Positions 1 through 10,138 of a stretch of DNA of 64,000 nucleotides are shown here, piece by piece (the first letter of the stretch is position 1; each line of letters opens with the position of its first letter). Location: contig OZ023188.1 in assembly GCA_963995505.1 (NCBI GenBank), forward strand, positions 19,729,912-19,793,911, in the 5' to 3' direction. The notes beneath the pieces are model-generated. The model was not told the DNA's origin. It was given only the letters and a program-made list of their open reading frames with translations, and ran no database searches. The DNA is from Hypericum androsaemum. Its lineage: Eukaryota > Streptophyta > Magnoliopsida > Malpighiales > Hypericaceae. The translations under genes and the position numbers were made by a program.

Positions 1-105
1 TGTTTGGCTTTCTTTTTCCTCAATTATTTTTTGGAAATGGAGTGCCCCAATACATGGGAGTGGATTCGGTCCTGTATGTGTAAAACACTCCAGAACCATT
101 TTGGG

Positions 106-275
106 AGATAAAATGGTTCGCTATGTTATGATAGAATGGTTCGCCCAGTTTTGATAAAATTGTTCGCATAGTTATGATAAAATAGTTTCACAGATAAAAG
201 AGGTTGGATAAAATGGTTTGCCCAGTTATGATAAAATGGTTCGCTTAGTTATGATAAAATGGTTCGCTCTCCAGG
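106..275. repeat. Degenerate 24-bp minisatellite
   Basis: About six imperfect copies of a unit close to TATGATAAAATGGTTCGCC plus CAGTT. The phrase ATAAAATGGTTCGC recurs at regular spacing. No coding potential is visible, and the flanking 1-105 shows nothing recognisable. Confidence 0.75.
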
Positions 276-290
276 ACCGTACTAGAAAGG

Positions 291-470
291 TGTAACGCCC
301 CGTGATCTGACCGACTGTCTCCACAGACCAACACATGTCTTTTCCAGCGTGTTTTGTCCTCACTCACACGCATCCCAAAAAATTTCCCAGGAGGTCACCC
401 ATCCTGATCCTACTCCCAGCCAAACACGTTTAACCTTAGAGTTCTCTCAAGATGTGTACAACAAAAGAAG
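291..470 (-). mobile_element. Cassandra-like TRIM LTR fragment with 5S rRNA-derived segment
   Basis: On the minus strand about 362-432 resembles the 3' half of plant 5S rRNA, including a stretch reading GGATGGGTGACCTCCTGGGA (the 5S internal-promoter half). The + strand starts with TGTAACGCCCC at 291, an LTR-like end. Cassandra TRIM elements are known to carry 5S sequence in their LTRs, so this is most likely one end of such an LTR, cut off near 450-470 where gypsy-like sequence follows. It is too diverged and incomplete to be a functional 5S gene. Confidence 0.6.
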
Positions 471-499
471 GTGCACCTTATTTTTCGGTAGTACAGGAC

Positions 500-1015
500 C
501 TGCGATGTTCCAGGAATTGATTGAAAAGGTGCCAATAATCTGAGGGAGGATCCAGGCAGCACAGGACCAACAGAAGAAGTTCGCAGATTACCACAGAATA
601 GAGCTAGAATTTGGAGTTAGGGATCACGTGTTTCTAAAAGTTTCACCCACCCGGGGTGTGAAACGATTTGGTGTGAAAGGAAAGCTCAGTCCGCGGAACA
701 TTGGGACATATGATATCATAGAACGGGTTGGAAATTTGGCATACTGTCTGGCTCTACCGCATAGTCTAGCCAGAATCTATAATGTGTTTCACGTGTCTAT
801 GCTGCAGAAATACGTCCCAAGAGAGGGGCAATTGGTACAGGAAATTCTAATAGTACTACGACCTGATGCCAGCTACGAGGAAGTCCCATTAAGGATAGTT
901 GATGTGAAAATTCAAAGATGCGCCGAAGGACAATTCGATATGTCAAAGTACAATGGAGCAACCACACTGAAAGAGAAGTGACCTGGGAACTGGAGACAAA
1001 AATTCAAAGCAAATA
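500..1015 (+). pseudogene. Ty3/gypsy integrase C-terminal remnant
   Basis: The reading frame at 628-981 contains the conserved end of plant Ty3/gypsy integrases: FLKVSPTRGVKRFGVKGKLS, then a form of the usual P-F-E-I-L-E-R segment (here TYDIIERVG), then VFHVSMLQKYVP. Weaker matching sequence lies upstream (AAQDQQKKFADYHR), reached through a stop and frame change. Near 975 the frame breaks again before a WELETKIQSKYP-like end, the usual chromo-like tail. No protease, RT or gag precedes it. It sits directly before the polypurine tract of the LTR at 1090, so this is the 3' end of a degraded element. Confidence 0.85.
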
Positions 1016-1089
1016 TCCGTTCATGTTCGAACAAAGTGGTAAGTCATTTATTTAAGTTTGAGGACAAACTTTATTTAAGGGGGAGAGAA

Positions 1090-2252
1090 TGTAAAGACAA
1101 AGAAACTAAAAAGAAAATTTCAAAAACTGTTGGAGACTGGATTGTAATTCACCAGACACCATTTTGTGATTTGCCAATTGAAAACCCTAGGGTCTGGCCT
1201 ATATAAGGAGGACTAACAAAACCTTAGGATCACCACTCTCTGAAATTTCATATTTGCCTCTTACTAGGCGGAGAGACTGATCCGGGCGAGCCAAAGGACG
1301 GGGGCGACTTTGACTTTGTACCTCGAGACGTTAGGGTAACTCGTCCTTCCCGAATTTGGTGTTGTTCTCGCTTAAGATTATTAGGCCGACATTGATAATC
1401 CGAAAGAACCTGTAGGAATTCGAAGGAGACGTTGGAGAATAGTGGATACCTGAATTAATGGAGCGGGAGACGAGGTAAGTCGAACCTCTATGTCCGAAAT
1501 TGTACACCTTCGTTCGTGTTTTGATACCGTATGTTCTGACCGTATATGTCTTGTATGTATCCTGTATATGCCATGAATCTGACCGTATATGAAACGTGTA
1601 CTTTGAGGACGCGTGACTTACATTCTGACATTATATTTTCTGATCACTGGATTGGTGTTCGGTCTGTTTAATTATCCATATGAAACATTGTATTCATATT
1701 TGAATTCTGCTAAAGTACAGTACGGTATACAATGCAGAGTCCCTAAGGATGGATCAGTCAGAAACATACGTCGAGGATACTACTGTGCCCGTAGAGTTCT
1801 GTTTAGACTTTGTACTCTATGCGAGTATCGGAGATACCTGTGCCCCGTGGTGAGAGCTTCCTTCATTTCTGTATTCTATAACGGAATGAAGTCTCTACTG
1901 TGACCCACGGGATCCCGATAGTAGAACTCTGGAGTTGCGTCTGTTATGTGCTTAGAGTCTGATGCGACTGTATTGTTATGTGATTATGTGTTGTTGATAT
2001 GACCGTATTGTTGCGTTCGGCTTACTAAGTTGCGTATCTCATCAAAATACGTATTTTTGTTTCAGATACTTCGGGGGCGAGGTCATGCATCTAGACGTTT
2101 AAGACATTATGTTTTTCATATTTGAGAAAATATGTAGAACTTAAATTGATTATGTTTCTGATTTTGGACCAATTTAAATTTGAGAAATAAAGTTGGCCTT
2201 ACGGGGAATTTACCCCGTGGTGGTTGACATGCTTACTTTTCGGGGCGTGACA
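1090..2252 (+). mobile_element. Ty3/gypsy LTR (1163 bp) with PPT and PBS
   Basis: A polypurine tract (AAGGGGGAGAGAA, 1077-1089) abuts TGTAAAGAC, and the block ends GGGGCGTGACA at 2252, giving the TG...CA ends of an LTR. A TATA-like CCTATATAAGG lies near 1198-1208. Immediately after the end is TTGGTGTCAGAGC (2259-2271), close to the tRNA-iMet primer binding site TGGTATCAGAGC. The LTR is therefore followed by a PBS as well as preceded by integrase, which indicates a recombined or tandem arrangement rather than a simple 3' end. Confidence 0.75.
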
Positions 2253-2389
2253 ACTAAATTGGTGTCAGAGCAAATACGGTTCTGGGACTATTCTGTGTAC
2301 TGTTTGGCGCGACGAAGGTGTCGCGTATTTAAGGAGGGGTGAATGTGATACCCCGTTAACGATCTGTTCTGTCTGAAATGCTTAGGTGA
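2253..2389 (+). mobile_element. Collapsed LTR-retrotransposon internal remnant and start of a second LTR
   Basis: Only about 90 bp separate the PBS-like site (2259-2271) from a new polypurine tract (AAGGAGGGGTGAA, 2331-2343) followed by TGTGATACCCCG (from 2344), a common start of plant gypsy LTRs. This looks like an element whose internal region was deleted. The second LTR is interrupted by the Mutator-like element at 2399. Confidence 0.5.
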
Positions 2390-2679
2390 TTTAATTAAGA
2401 GATAATTATTGACAAGACCTCAGGGTATAGTCAAATAGACTCCGAGGACCCTGTAGTTTTCCTACTAATTGCTGAGCCCCTGTAGTTTGGTTATTATTAT
2501 ACTTTCGGGTCCCTAGTTGATGTTATTAATCAATTTTTTCTTATTTTATATTTGAAATGACTGATATGCCCTTCTGGTGTTCTCCCTGTTCGTCTTCTTC
2601 GCGAAGGAAGAAGAGCTTACCCCCCTCATCGAAGTCTTCCCCTCCGGCGGTGCACCGTCATTCTTCGCCGGCAGCGTCG

Positions 2680-3190
2680 TTCGATTCATCGGTGCACTGT
2701 CGACATCGAGGAGCGGCTCACCGTCGAGATCTATGACCCGGCCTCTGGCTCCTGGGATATTTCCCCGCCGCTCTCGCCAGACTTTCCCTTCAGCTACTCT
2801 GCCCAGACGCTCTCCTCCGCCCTCCACGAGGACCGGTTCTTCGTCGCCGGGATCTATTCCTTCGTCGTCTCGTGGTTCGGCTTTCATCTTCGTAGTTCCG
2901 GCCAGACTTCCCCTTCGGCTACTCCGCCCAGACGCTCTCCTCCGCCCTCCACGAGGACCGGTTCTTCGTCTTCGGGATCTATTTCTTCGTTGTCTCGTGG
3001 TTTGGCCTCCATCTTCGTCGTTCCCGCCAGACTTTCCCTTCGGCTACTCCACCCAAGACGCTCTCCTCCGCCCTCCACGAGGACCGATTCTTCGTCGTCG
3101 GGATCTATTCCTTCGTTGTCTCGTGGTTCGGCCTCCATCTTCGTCATTCCCGCAGGATTTCCCCTTCAGCTATTCCTCCCAGAAGCCATG
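2680..3190 (+). pseudogene. Captured F-box/kelch-like gene fragment
   Basis: Reading from GTC GAC at about 2698, the + strand encodes a kelch-like segment with VEIYDPASGSW followed by SALHEDRFFVAGIYSFVVS. This is the pattern of F-box/kelch-repeat proteins (a Y-D-P..W strand, then S-A-L...F-Y-V-G). There is no start codon and no F-box. The 3' part is not a continuation of the gene but a tandem amplification of the same 126 bp, so the fragment cannot encode a kelch protein. The parent-gene assignment comes from motif memory only. Confidence 0.6.
2776..3190. repeat. 126-bp tandem repeat inside Pack-MULE 1 (about 3.3 copies)
   Basis: Copies begin at about 2776, 2901 and 3027 with GCCAGACTTTCCCTTC or a variant, and a partial fourth copy begins at about 3153. 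The period of 126 bp (42 codons) keeps the kelch-like frame in each copy apart from small changes. The third copy has one extra A in CCCAAGACGC. Confidence 0.85.
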
Positions 3191-3419
3191 GTGATTATTT
3201 TCATTTTTTTTAAAAATTTTTGCAAGGGTATTTGAGTCATTTACTTTAGCCAGGGATCTGAAAGTATAATAATAACCAAACTACAGGGGCTCAGCAATTA
3301 GTAGGGAAACTACATGGTCCTCAGAGTCTATTTGACTATACCCTGGAGTTCTGTCAGTAATTATCTCTTTAATTAATTTATTATAAATTTTATTAAATAT
3401 TAACGAGAAATGTGATTAG

Positions 3420-3740
3420 TCATTGTCGGGCATGTCATTAGTCATTGTCGGGCATACCATTAGACATAGTCGGGCCTGCCATTAGTTGTAATTGAGTATG
3501 CCATTTTATCGTAACCTAGCATGCCATTTTGGCATATCCGAGTATGTCATTTAGTCGTAACTTAACATGTCAATTTAAATATTTAATTTTTTATTATGAG
3601 TATTATTAAATATTATCCAGGCATGTCTTTTTAACATAACTGGACATGTCATTTAATCATAATCGGACCTGTCATTTTACGTAACCAAGCATGTCAACAA
3701 TGGTAACCGGATATACCATTTTATATAATTGAGTATTGCC
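3420..3740. repeat. Degenerate 22-26-bp tandem repeat
   Basis: Repeated phrases such as GTCGGGCATGTCATTAGTCA, and diverging forms (GAGTATGCCATTT, AACATGTCAATTT, GGACATGTCATTT), recur every 22-26 bp. AT-rich, with no coding potential. Confidence 0.6.
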
Positions 3741-4775
3741 ATTTTATTTAGAACCATCGACATTTCTTGAATAGCACATATAAAAAAACTATATGCAAAG
3801 CAGATCTAATTATAACTGATCATCAAAATAAATCTTAAATGAAAAAATCAAAAACAAACATCACCATTTGTTAATATCCAAAAATTAACGATAAAGTTCT
3901 AAAAAAACAAAAATTAACGATAACCATCTCTCCATTTCATATTTAATTTGCAGCAGAAATTTCAACAACAAAACCTTCTCTGCATCTAATAAATAATATG
4001 ACACAATTAAACCCAACAAAAAATGTTTATGAATCCAACCAAACCTAAATCAATTTGGTTTACACAGAGACAAATTATTGACAGAAATATCATTCAATTG
4101 AATACCCAGAATGGCCATAACATCCTGTAGAGTTTCAACTTGTAAAACATTTGAATCGACGGCGACGGTCTCCCTCACTCGGCATCGACGACGGTCTCTC
4201 TCACTCGACGTTGGCGACGGTTTCCCTCCCTCCTCCTCGGCGACGGCCAAGGCCACCAGGTCCCCCGAACTCCCCCCTCCCGAGCTCAGATCGATCGACC
4301 GAATCAGATCGAACCTTCTTCCTCCGGTGAAGGTGCCGTTGGCAGCGTCCTCGTCATCGGCCGGTAGCGTCGTTGCCTTTCTTTCCTTTTCCCCTTTCTG
4401 TCGGTCGCCTTCCTCTACCGGCGTAGTCGGCGTCATATCTTTAACAATAGAAGAGAGATAGAGAGAGAGAGGTCAGGCTTGTCGGATCTACTGGTCGAGG
4501 TCAGGCTCGTCAGCGTCGTAGAGAGAGAGTGAGGGAGAGGAAAAGTGAGGAGAGAGAGAGTAAGAGGGAGTGAGGAAGGAGGGACGAAGGAATAAAAGAG
4601 AGAGGGTAAATGGACTAAAATACCCTTGTAAATAACTACCGTCAGATCGCATTTTATCAAAATCAATGGTTAAGATCGTATCTTGCATGGGCTGAATTGG
4701 GCCTGTTAGACTCCGGACCCAATCCGCCCGGGGCTTTCATTTTTTTCTTTTTTTCGAGAGAAGGCTTTCTTTCTT
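3741..4775. other. Unassigned intergenic sequence with a purine-rich stretch
   Basis: 3741-4110 is AT-rich with no recognisable feature. 4120-4440 is GC-rich and open on both strands (128 codons on -, 116 on +). The predicted peptides are Ser/Pro- or Glu/Arg-rich and I recognise no family, so I call no gene. 4450-4620 is GA-repeat rich. The abrupt GC island in AT-rich DNA could be another captured fragment, but I found no inverted repeats around it. Confidence 0.4.
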
Positions 4776-5199
4776 GGGAAAAGTCCACTTAAGTACCTTG
4801 TAGTATCGCAAAAAATCAAGTCAGTACCCTGTAGTTTAAAACGTATCAATTGAGTCAAACTTATTCCAATTAAAATCAATTAGAGGCCCGGGTAGCTGCC
4901 CGGACCCTACCCGTCCTGCCCGAATTTTGCCCAGCCACCCGGATCAGCCACATATGAATTTGATGCTGATGTGGCGTCACGTGGCATCCCCTCTCCTCCT
5001 TCTCCTCTTTCTTCCATCTCTCTTCCAGTCCAAAAGTGTCCCCTTTCTTCCTCATCTTCTTCCCACTCATCTCCTTCTTCCCTGCATCTAATCATCTCCT
5101 TCCCCAAAACCAAATAGAAAAAGGTGGAGAATAGAATAAACCCGTCCTTCTCATCTGCAACAATTAAATTAAACCCCCACCCAGATAAGGAGGAAGGAA

Positions 5200-5490
5200 T
5201 CAGAAAGGGATTCTCCAAAGGGTGCACGCCGAGGAAGATTGTTCTTTGCGACCGCGGGATGAATGCCTGGGTCCAGAAAGGGGCCGTGGTCAAGGCCGCC
5301 GGCGGGCTCGAGATGGTCCTGGCCAATACCAACGCCAACAGTGAGGAGCTCGCGGCGGACACTCATCTTCTGTCGGCCACTGCTGTGGGGGAAAAGTCCG
5401 GCGAGAAGATCAAGAATTACTTGTCCTCTGATCCAAGTCAGACGGCGACGATCTTATTCGAGGGGACGAAGGTGGGGAGTCCCGCTACCG
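5200..5490 (+). pseudogene. Captured subtilase (SBT) PA-domain fragment
   Basis: The frame at 5124-5528 contains the protease-associated domain of plant subtilisin-like proteases: KIVLCDRGMNAWVQKGAVVK, AAGG, MVLANT, EELAADTHLLSATAVGEKSG and TATILFEGTKVG. The first ~25 codons (from 5124) and the last ~13 are not subtilase. No catalytic Asp, His or Ser region is included, so no protease can be made. The frame runs into an LTR at 5491. The parent gene is not in this window. Confidence 0.8.
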
Positions 5491-6312
5491 TGTCACGACC
5501 CAAATTTGGGGTCGGTGACCGGCGCTAGACCCTAACCCGTTTATAAAACCAAATGAGTCTAGCCAGCCTCAAAATATATTTTGACTTTACAAAGTCTCAT
5601 TCAAATACAATTATTCTTTACATTTATCCCATGATCAAATTGAACTCGGTGGCTACGGAGCTGCTAGACAAAGAACCTGCAAAACTGGAGAGAGGGGAGT
5701 GAGTGTTTTAAAATACTTCGTAAGCACATAGAACATACCATATCAGTTATGTCAGATACATATGGGAGAGACAGAACTTAACTATGTCCCACATCAAACC
5801 TAACCAATACGAACACAAAGCTAAGACAACAAAAGACCATCTCACAAATAAGGTCATCAAGCAATCATATATCAAACATAACCAAAATTTCAGATAGACC
5901 TTCACAAACGTATAACACATATCAGATGGACTTCAGATAGGTCTAGATAGTGTCACTCCCATGCTGACACGAGGATACCATATCTTAAAGGCGCCATCAG
6001 AAACTAACCCGCCGGTAAAACATATCATATCATATCAGAATCCTTGTATCCTCAGTATATGTGCACATATGCCAACAGCCCCGGTTGGTCACGGGTAGAC
6101 CTCATCATCCGCCATCCACAAACAACGTACCAAACATACCAAAATTTACATAGACCAAAATATATTGGTCACATATTCACATACATATCAAAGTAGCCCC
6201 AAGCTAGGAAACACATGTTTTCTAGTTGGCCATATACATATGCCACACATTTTACAAATCTAACCCAAGTAATATCATTTGATTTGATAGAACCTCACGA
6301 TATGCATGAGTG
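5491..6312. mobile_element. LTR fragment, same family as the solo LTR at 31433
   Basis: Starts TGTCACGACCCAAATTTGG and follows the order of the 31433 LTR: GTCGGTGACCGGCGCTAGAC, GAGTCTAGCCAGCCTCAAA, GTGGCTACGGAGCT, CCTGCAAAACTGG, ATGTCAGATACA, GGGAGAGACAGAACT. It ends abruptly after TATGCATGAG near 6312. No LTR end or target duplication is seen on the right, so it is truncated. It splits the captured subtilase sequence. Confidence 0.8.
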
Positions 6313-6324
6313 TATGCCATTTTC

Positions 6325-6570
6325 TGTCCTCTTGGCGCTCATGACCACCGCCTATGTGACATACCCGCAGGGACTTACAAGGCGACAATGTCGTTGTTCC
6401 TGGCTACGGCCAAGGGCACGGTGGAGCCAGAGGAGTTAAGATTTGGCCAAGGGCACGATGTCGTTAAGATCACGGTGGAGCCGGGAGTTAAGATCTCAGA
6501 CTTGGCGAGGACGACGATGGCGGAGCTCAGCACCGACATGAAGATCTCCCGGATCTTAGCCACATGAGTG
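6325..6570 (+). pseudogene. Second captured subtilase scrap and unidentified coding-like sequence
   Basis: 6328-6360 encodes ALMTTAYVT, the conserved stretch just after the catalytic Ser region of plant subtilases, consistent with a second piece of the same or a related parent gene. The following sequence stays open to 6567 (with AKGTVEPEEL and VVKITVEPGVKISDLART) but I do not recognise it on either strand. A partly duplicated phrase GGCCAAGGGCACG occurs at about 6409 and 6446. Confidence 0.5.
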
Positions 6571-7164
6571 GAGCTTCCAAAATGAAGTACCCGGAGGAAC
6601 CCTAATCCCCAAATCAAAGAATCGAGAAGAACGGGAGTAAAGAAGAACCGAATACCTGAGGCAAAGCATCAACTGGAACGCCTTTTCTGAATTTTTTGTT
6701 TATCTTGCTGTCATTGGTTTTGGATTTTGAAAAAAATGAACAAAGAAAATAGTGGCTTGAGGTTGCAGGAGGGGGGGGGGAGAGAGAGAGAGGGAATGAA
6801 GGAGATAATGGATGTACACGTGGCTCCACGTCATCAATGACTGCTGATGTGTATGGTCCAAATGGCCGTGCAAGCTTCGGGCAGGACGGGAAGGGTCCGG
6901 GCAGCTGCCCGGGCCTCTAATTGATTTTAATTAGAATAAGTTTGACTCAATTGATACGTTTTAAACCACAGAGTACTGACTTGATTTTTTGCGATACCAC
7001 AGGGTACTTAAGTGGACTTTTCCCTTCTTTCTTTAATACAACCAACTTTTGTTTTTGGAACAAATTATTAATAGAACCAACTTGTATGTAATGTAATGTT
7101 AGTGGTTGGAGGAGGGTTAAATATTCGAATTGGGTTCCAATTGTAATCAGCTGCTTCGTGTGAG

Positions 7165-9424
7165 ATGTCGTCGTCGTGGGAGGGGTACAGGATGGAGTGG
7201 CCGGAGGATGGGGAGGTGACGGAGGAGTGGATCCGGAAGATGGAGACGGCCTTGGAGTGGTCTTCCTGGAACCTTCCCCCGCAGGACCTCCCCTCTGTCC
7301 TTCCCGTCCAGTTGGTCGACTCCCTCGTCCTCCTCGCCTCCAAGATCCTCCACAAGGAGCCCAACTGCGTCCCCTTCCTCAACCCGGACTCCAATCCACC
7401 TCCGTCAGACTCCGAGGTCGTCGTGGTCGGGGACCTCCACGGCCAGCTTCACGACCTCATCCACCTCATGACCCTCGCCGGCCCCCCCTCCCCCTCTCGC
7501 TTCTACGTCTTCAACGGCGACTACGTCGATCGCGGCGCTTGGGGCCTCGAGTGCTTCCTCCTCCTCCTCTCTTGGAAGGTATTATTATTATTATTATTAT
7601 ATGTCATTCCATCTCCAATTGTTACATAGAAAGTATTTGTCCATTTTTGTCTGAAAGAAAATCACTTGTTACTTCTATTCTGTTCTATTCTATTCTAGGT
7701 CTTGCTGCCGGAGCGGGTGTTCCTCCTCCGGGGTAACCACGAATCCAAGTACTGCACCTCCGTTTATGGCTTTGAGAATGAGGTCATGGCCAAGTACGGC
7801 GACAGAGGTAAGCACGTGTATCGCAAGTGTTTGGGATGCTTCGAAGGCCTCCCCTTGGCTTCTCTTATCGCTGGGCGTGTTTACACTGCTCATGGAGGCC
7901 TTTTCCGCAGTGTCCCTCTCACCCCGCTATCTAAGCGATCCAAGGGAAACAAGAAGAAGAAGAATAGGAGGATTAACGTCCCCCCTCCCACTCTTCCCGA
8001 TTCCTTGTCACTCGGCTCCTTTGATGAGCTGGCCAAGGCTCGAAGATCCGTCCTTGATCCTCCCTGGGAAGGTCTCAACTTGATCCCGGGAGACGTCTTG
8101 TGGTCTGATCCCACTATGAAACCTGGCCTCTCTCCCAACAAAGAGCGAGGCATTGGCCTCTTGTGGGGGCCTGACTGCACTCAACACTTCCTCCAAAACT
8201 TCCAGCTCAAGGTTTGTGGTGGTGTGTCTTATATGCAGCGAAAGATTCGTCTTTTTTGTCTTCTCAAACAGATCGTATATGTTTCATTGACCCTTTATAT
8301 CTGGTTCTCCGTTGGCTTAGCCTTGAAACTCTGTACTCAACGGATGTTCTGCATTCATCATTTGCCTTTCCCGTTTGATGCACGTATCTCCTCTGCACCT
8401 AAATGCCTTTTTGCTCTTTTTTTCTCGGTTATACTTGGATTTCCTAGCTGATCATCAGATCGCATGAAGGCCCTGATGCTAGGGAAAAGAGGCCTGGTCT
8501 AGCAGGGATGGACGTCGGGTATACTGTTGATCATGTGGTTGAGTCTGGAAAGCTGATCACTGTTTTTAGTGCTCCAGACTACCCACAATTTCAGGTTTAA
8601 TTATCATCTCCTTTGATACTTTATGTATTCTTTCTGCTTTAACTCTGCATCATACTAAAGCAAAAAGTATCGTTCGCAGACTCTTTCCGCTGTTTTGTGT
8701 TGGTTTTTAAATGAGATGGTTTGTGGTCTTGCTAGATGGTGCTACCAATTGGAAGGGTTTGTAGACTTGTGGAAATTAATGGTACACTTGCATCCAAAAT
8801 CCAAATACTCTGCATGTATGCTTTGGTTTGACAATACGGTATATGTTGTTTAAAAGAAGGGACTCCATCAATCTCATTAGCGTTCTCTCAACGAGGTTCG
8901 ATCCCCAAGATTAGCTTTGTGCTCAGGTTCCTAAATGTAAGATGTTCAGGAGTAACTACATGGAATGACTATTGTCGAAAGAGAGCAATCTTGGTTGAGT
9001 TCACTTGTTTCTGCCAGCCCAACCTTGGTTGATCTGTGTTCAGTACTGAAGTTTGTTTGTCCTGCCTGCAGGCAACTGAGGAGCGATACAAAAACAAAGG
9101 GGCCTATATTGTTTTAAGATCCCCTGGTTATGACGATCCGGAGTTCCATAGTTTTGAAGCGGTCACCCCAAGACCAGTGGTAAGATGATTCTCTGATTAG
9201 CTCGTATGATGCATGCTGAGTCAATCACTAACTTCGGGGCTCAGGCTGCATGCCTATCAAAATGGCTTTCTGCTATCGAGTATCCTATGACATGCTTGAA
9301 TTATATTGTGCAAAGAAGTAACAGTTTTGAGCAAAATCTTCAGGTAAATGCCTACTATAACTTCGAGGAGGTCATCGACTCTGACGAAGAGTTGGACTTG
9401 GCATCAATGGTGACCACTTCGTAG
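7165..9424 (+). CDS. PP7: Serine/threonine protein phosphatase 7 (PP7-type)
   Basis: Five exons: 7165-7578, 7699-8211, 8448-8594, 9072-9179 and 9344-9424. All introns are GT-AG, and the protein is 420 residues. It is a metal-dependent PPP-family phosphatase expected to remove phosphate from Ser/Thr. The metal and catalytic motifs are intact: GDLHG (residues 89-93), GDYVDRG (118-124), RGNHE (149-153), the RSHE segment (313-316) and SAPDY (350-354). A Lys-rich insert ([11 protein letters not shown]) after TAHGGLF is typical of plant PP7 and may act as a nuclear signal. In Arabidopsis PP7 acts in light and heat responses (family knowledge). The C-terminal [11 protein letters not shown] tail is acidic. 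Exon 1 is much GC-richer than exon 5. Pack-MULE 2 ends about 140 bp upstream of the ATG. Confidence 0.95.
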
Positions 9425-10138
9425 CGCCTTTTTCTCCAGCTTGTTCTGTACTAAGTGCGGGGATATTCCCAAAAGTTAGGCTCAGTATTCAGTCAGTTTT
9501 TGTAACATTGATTATTTGCTGACTCGAGCTTCTCGTGAATTTGTTTGGCAAGTTGTCTTGTTGAAGAGGAAGTATAGATTTTTTGATGTCGGAAAATGTT
9601 TGTGTTTCTTTTGTTTGATTACTCGTCACCTTAAAACATTTCCTTTGTGGCAACGCCACTGATAATTTCTTGTTGGAAAACCATCTTAGGCGCCAAAAAG
9701 AGGATATTAGCTAGAAATGTGGTTACAGGGTCACCCTTATGCTCTAACCCACTTTAGTCTGATCTTGAAGTTCAATGAGATGAAGCAGTAACCCTCTTTT
9801 TTGTTGACCCGACTAAGAATGATCAGTTCAATGAAGTTACCCTAATGCTTGCTTGAAACAAGCGTCATTACAATCTTAGTTACATGAACCCCCTAGCATA
9901 CAATAATCAGTTGGTAGAGCGCAACATGTGAAAAGCACCGACTAGGCAAGTTATAAGAGGGGATGTTGTGTACAAGTCCTACTAAACATAACCTAACAAG
10001 GATACCGGAGATCTAACACTGACTAGTGGTTTCTTACAAGAAATTTTGGTTGCATAAACTAGGTAACCATCAGCTTCGCCAGATCCAACCTCCCAAGCAA
10101 TTGACGGCCAGCGGGAATGATAGGCTTCAACAGGGTAC
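9425..10138. other. Intergenic region between convergent PP7 and ARID genes
   Basis: PP7 (+) and the ARID gene (-) converge here. The stretch must hold both 3' UTRs and poly(A) signals. I see no third gene, repeat or transposon end. Confidence 0.6.

Larger units (their letters stand above)
2399..3367. mobile_element. Pack-MULE 1 (969 bp, 9-bp TSD)
   Basis: The left end (GAGATAATTATTGAC...) and the reverse complement of the right end (GAGATAATTACTGAC...) align over roughly 125 bp, including a shared stretch with TATAGTCAAATAGACTC and GAGCCCCTGTAGTTTGG. The element is flanked by a perfect 9-bp duplication, TTTAATTAA (2390-2398 and 3368-3376). Long inverted repeats plus a 9-bp TSD are the hallmark of Mutator-like elements. 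The interior is GC-rich, unlike the AT-rich ends, and holds an F-box/kelch-like gene fragment. No transposase is present, so it is non-autonomous. Confidence 0.9.
4776..7024. mobile_element. Pack-MULE 2 (2.25 kb, 9-bp TSD)
   Basis: The left end (GGGAAAAGTCCACTTAAGTA...) matches the reverse complement of the right end over about 150 bp, including AAAACGTATCAATTGAGTC and a GC-rich inner part with CAGCTGCCCGG. The outer flanks carry a 9-bp repeat TTCTTTCTT (4767-4775 and 7025-7033); this is low-complexity and so weaker evidence than the inverted repeats. The interior holds subtilase-derived pieces with an LTR fragment nested between them. No transposase is present. The right end lies only about 140 bp upstream of the PP7 start codon, so the insertion may have replaced or altered its promoter. 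Confidence 0.85.

Noticed and set aside
362..432. Possible 5S rRNA gene
   Set aside because: Only the 3' half is recognisable, with several mismatches, and it lies in an LTR-like context.
4050..4436. 128-codon minus-strand frame in a GC island
   Set aside because: No recognised domain; Glu/Arg/Ser-rich composition; also open on the + strand.
7176..7736. 186-codon frame overlapping PP7 exon 1
   Set aside because: Out-of-frame shadow of the GC-rich PP7 exon and its intron; Pro/Arg-rich without a domain.
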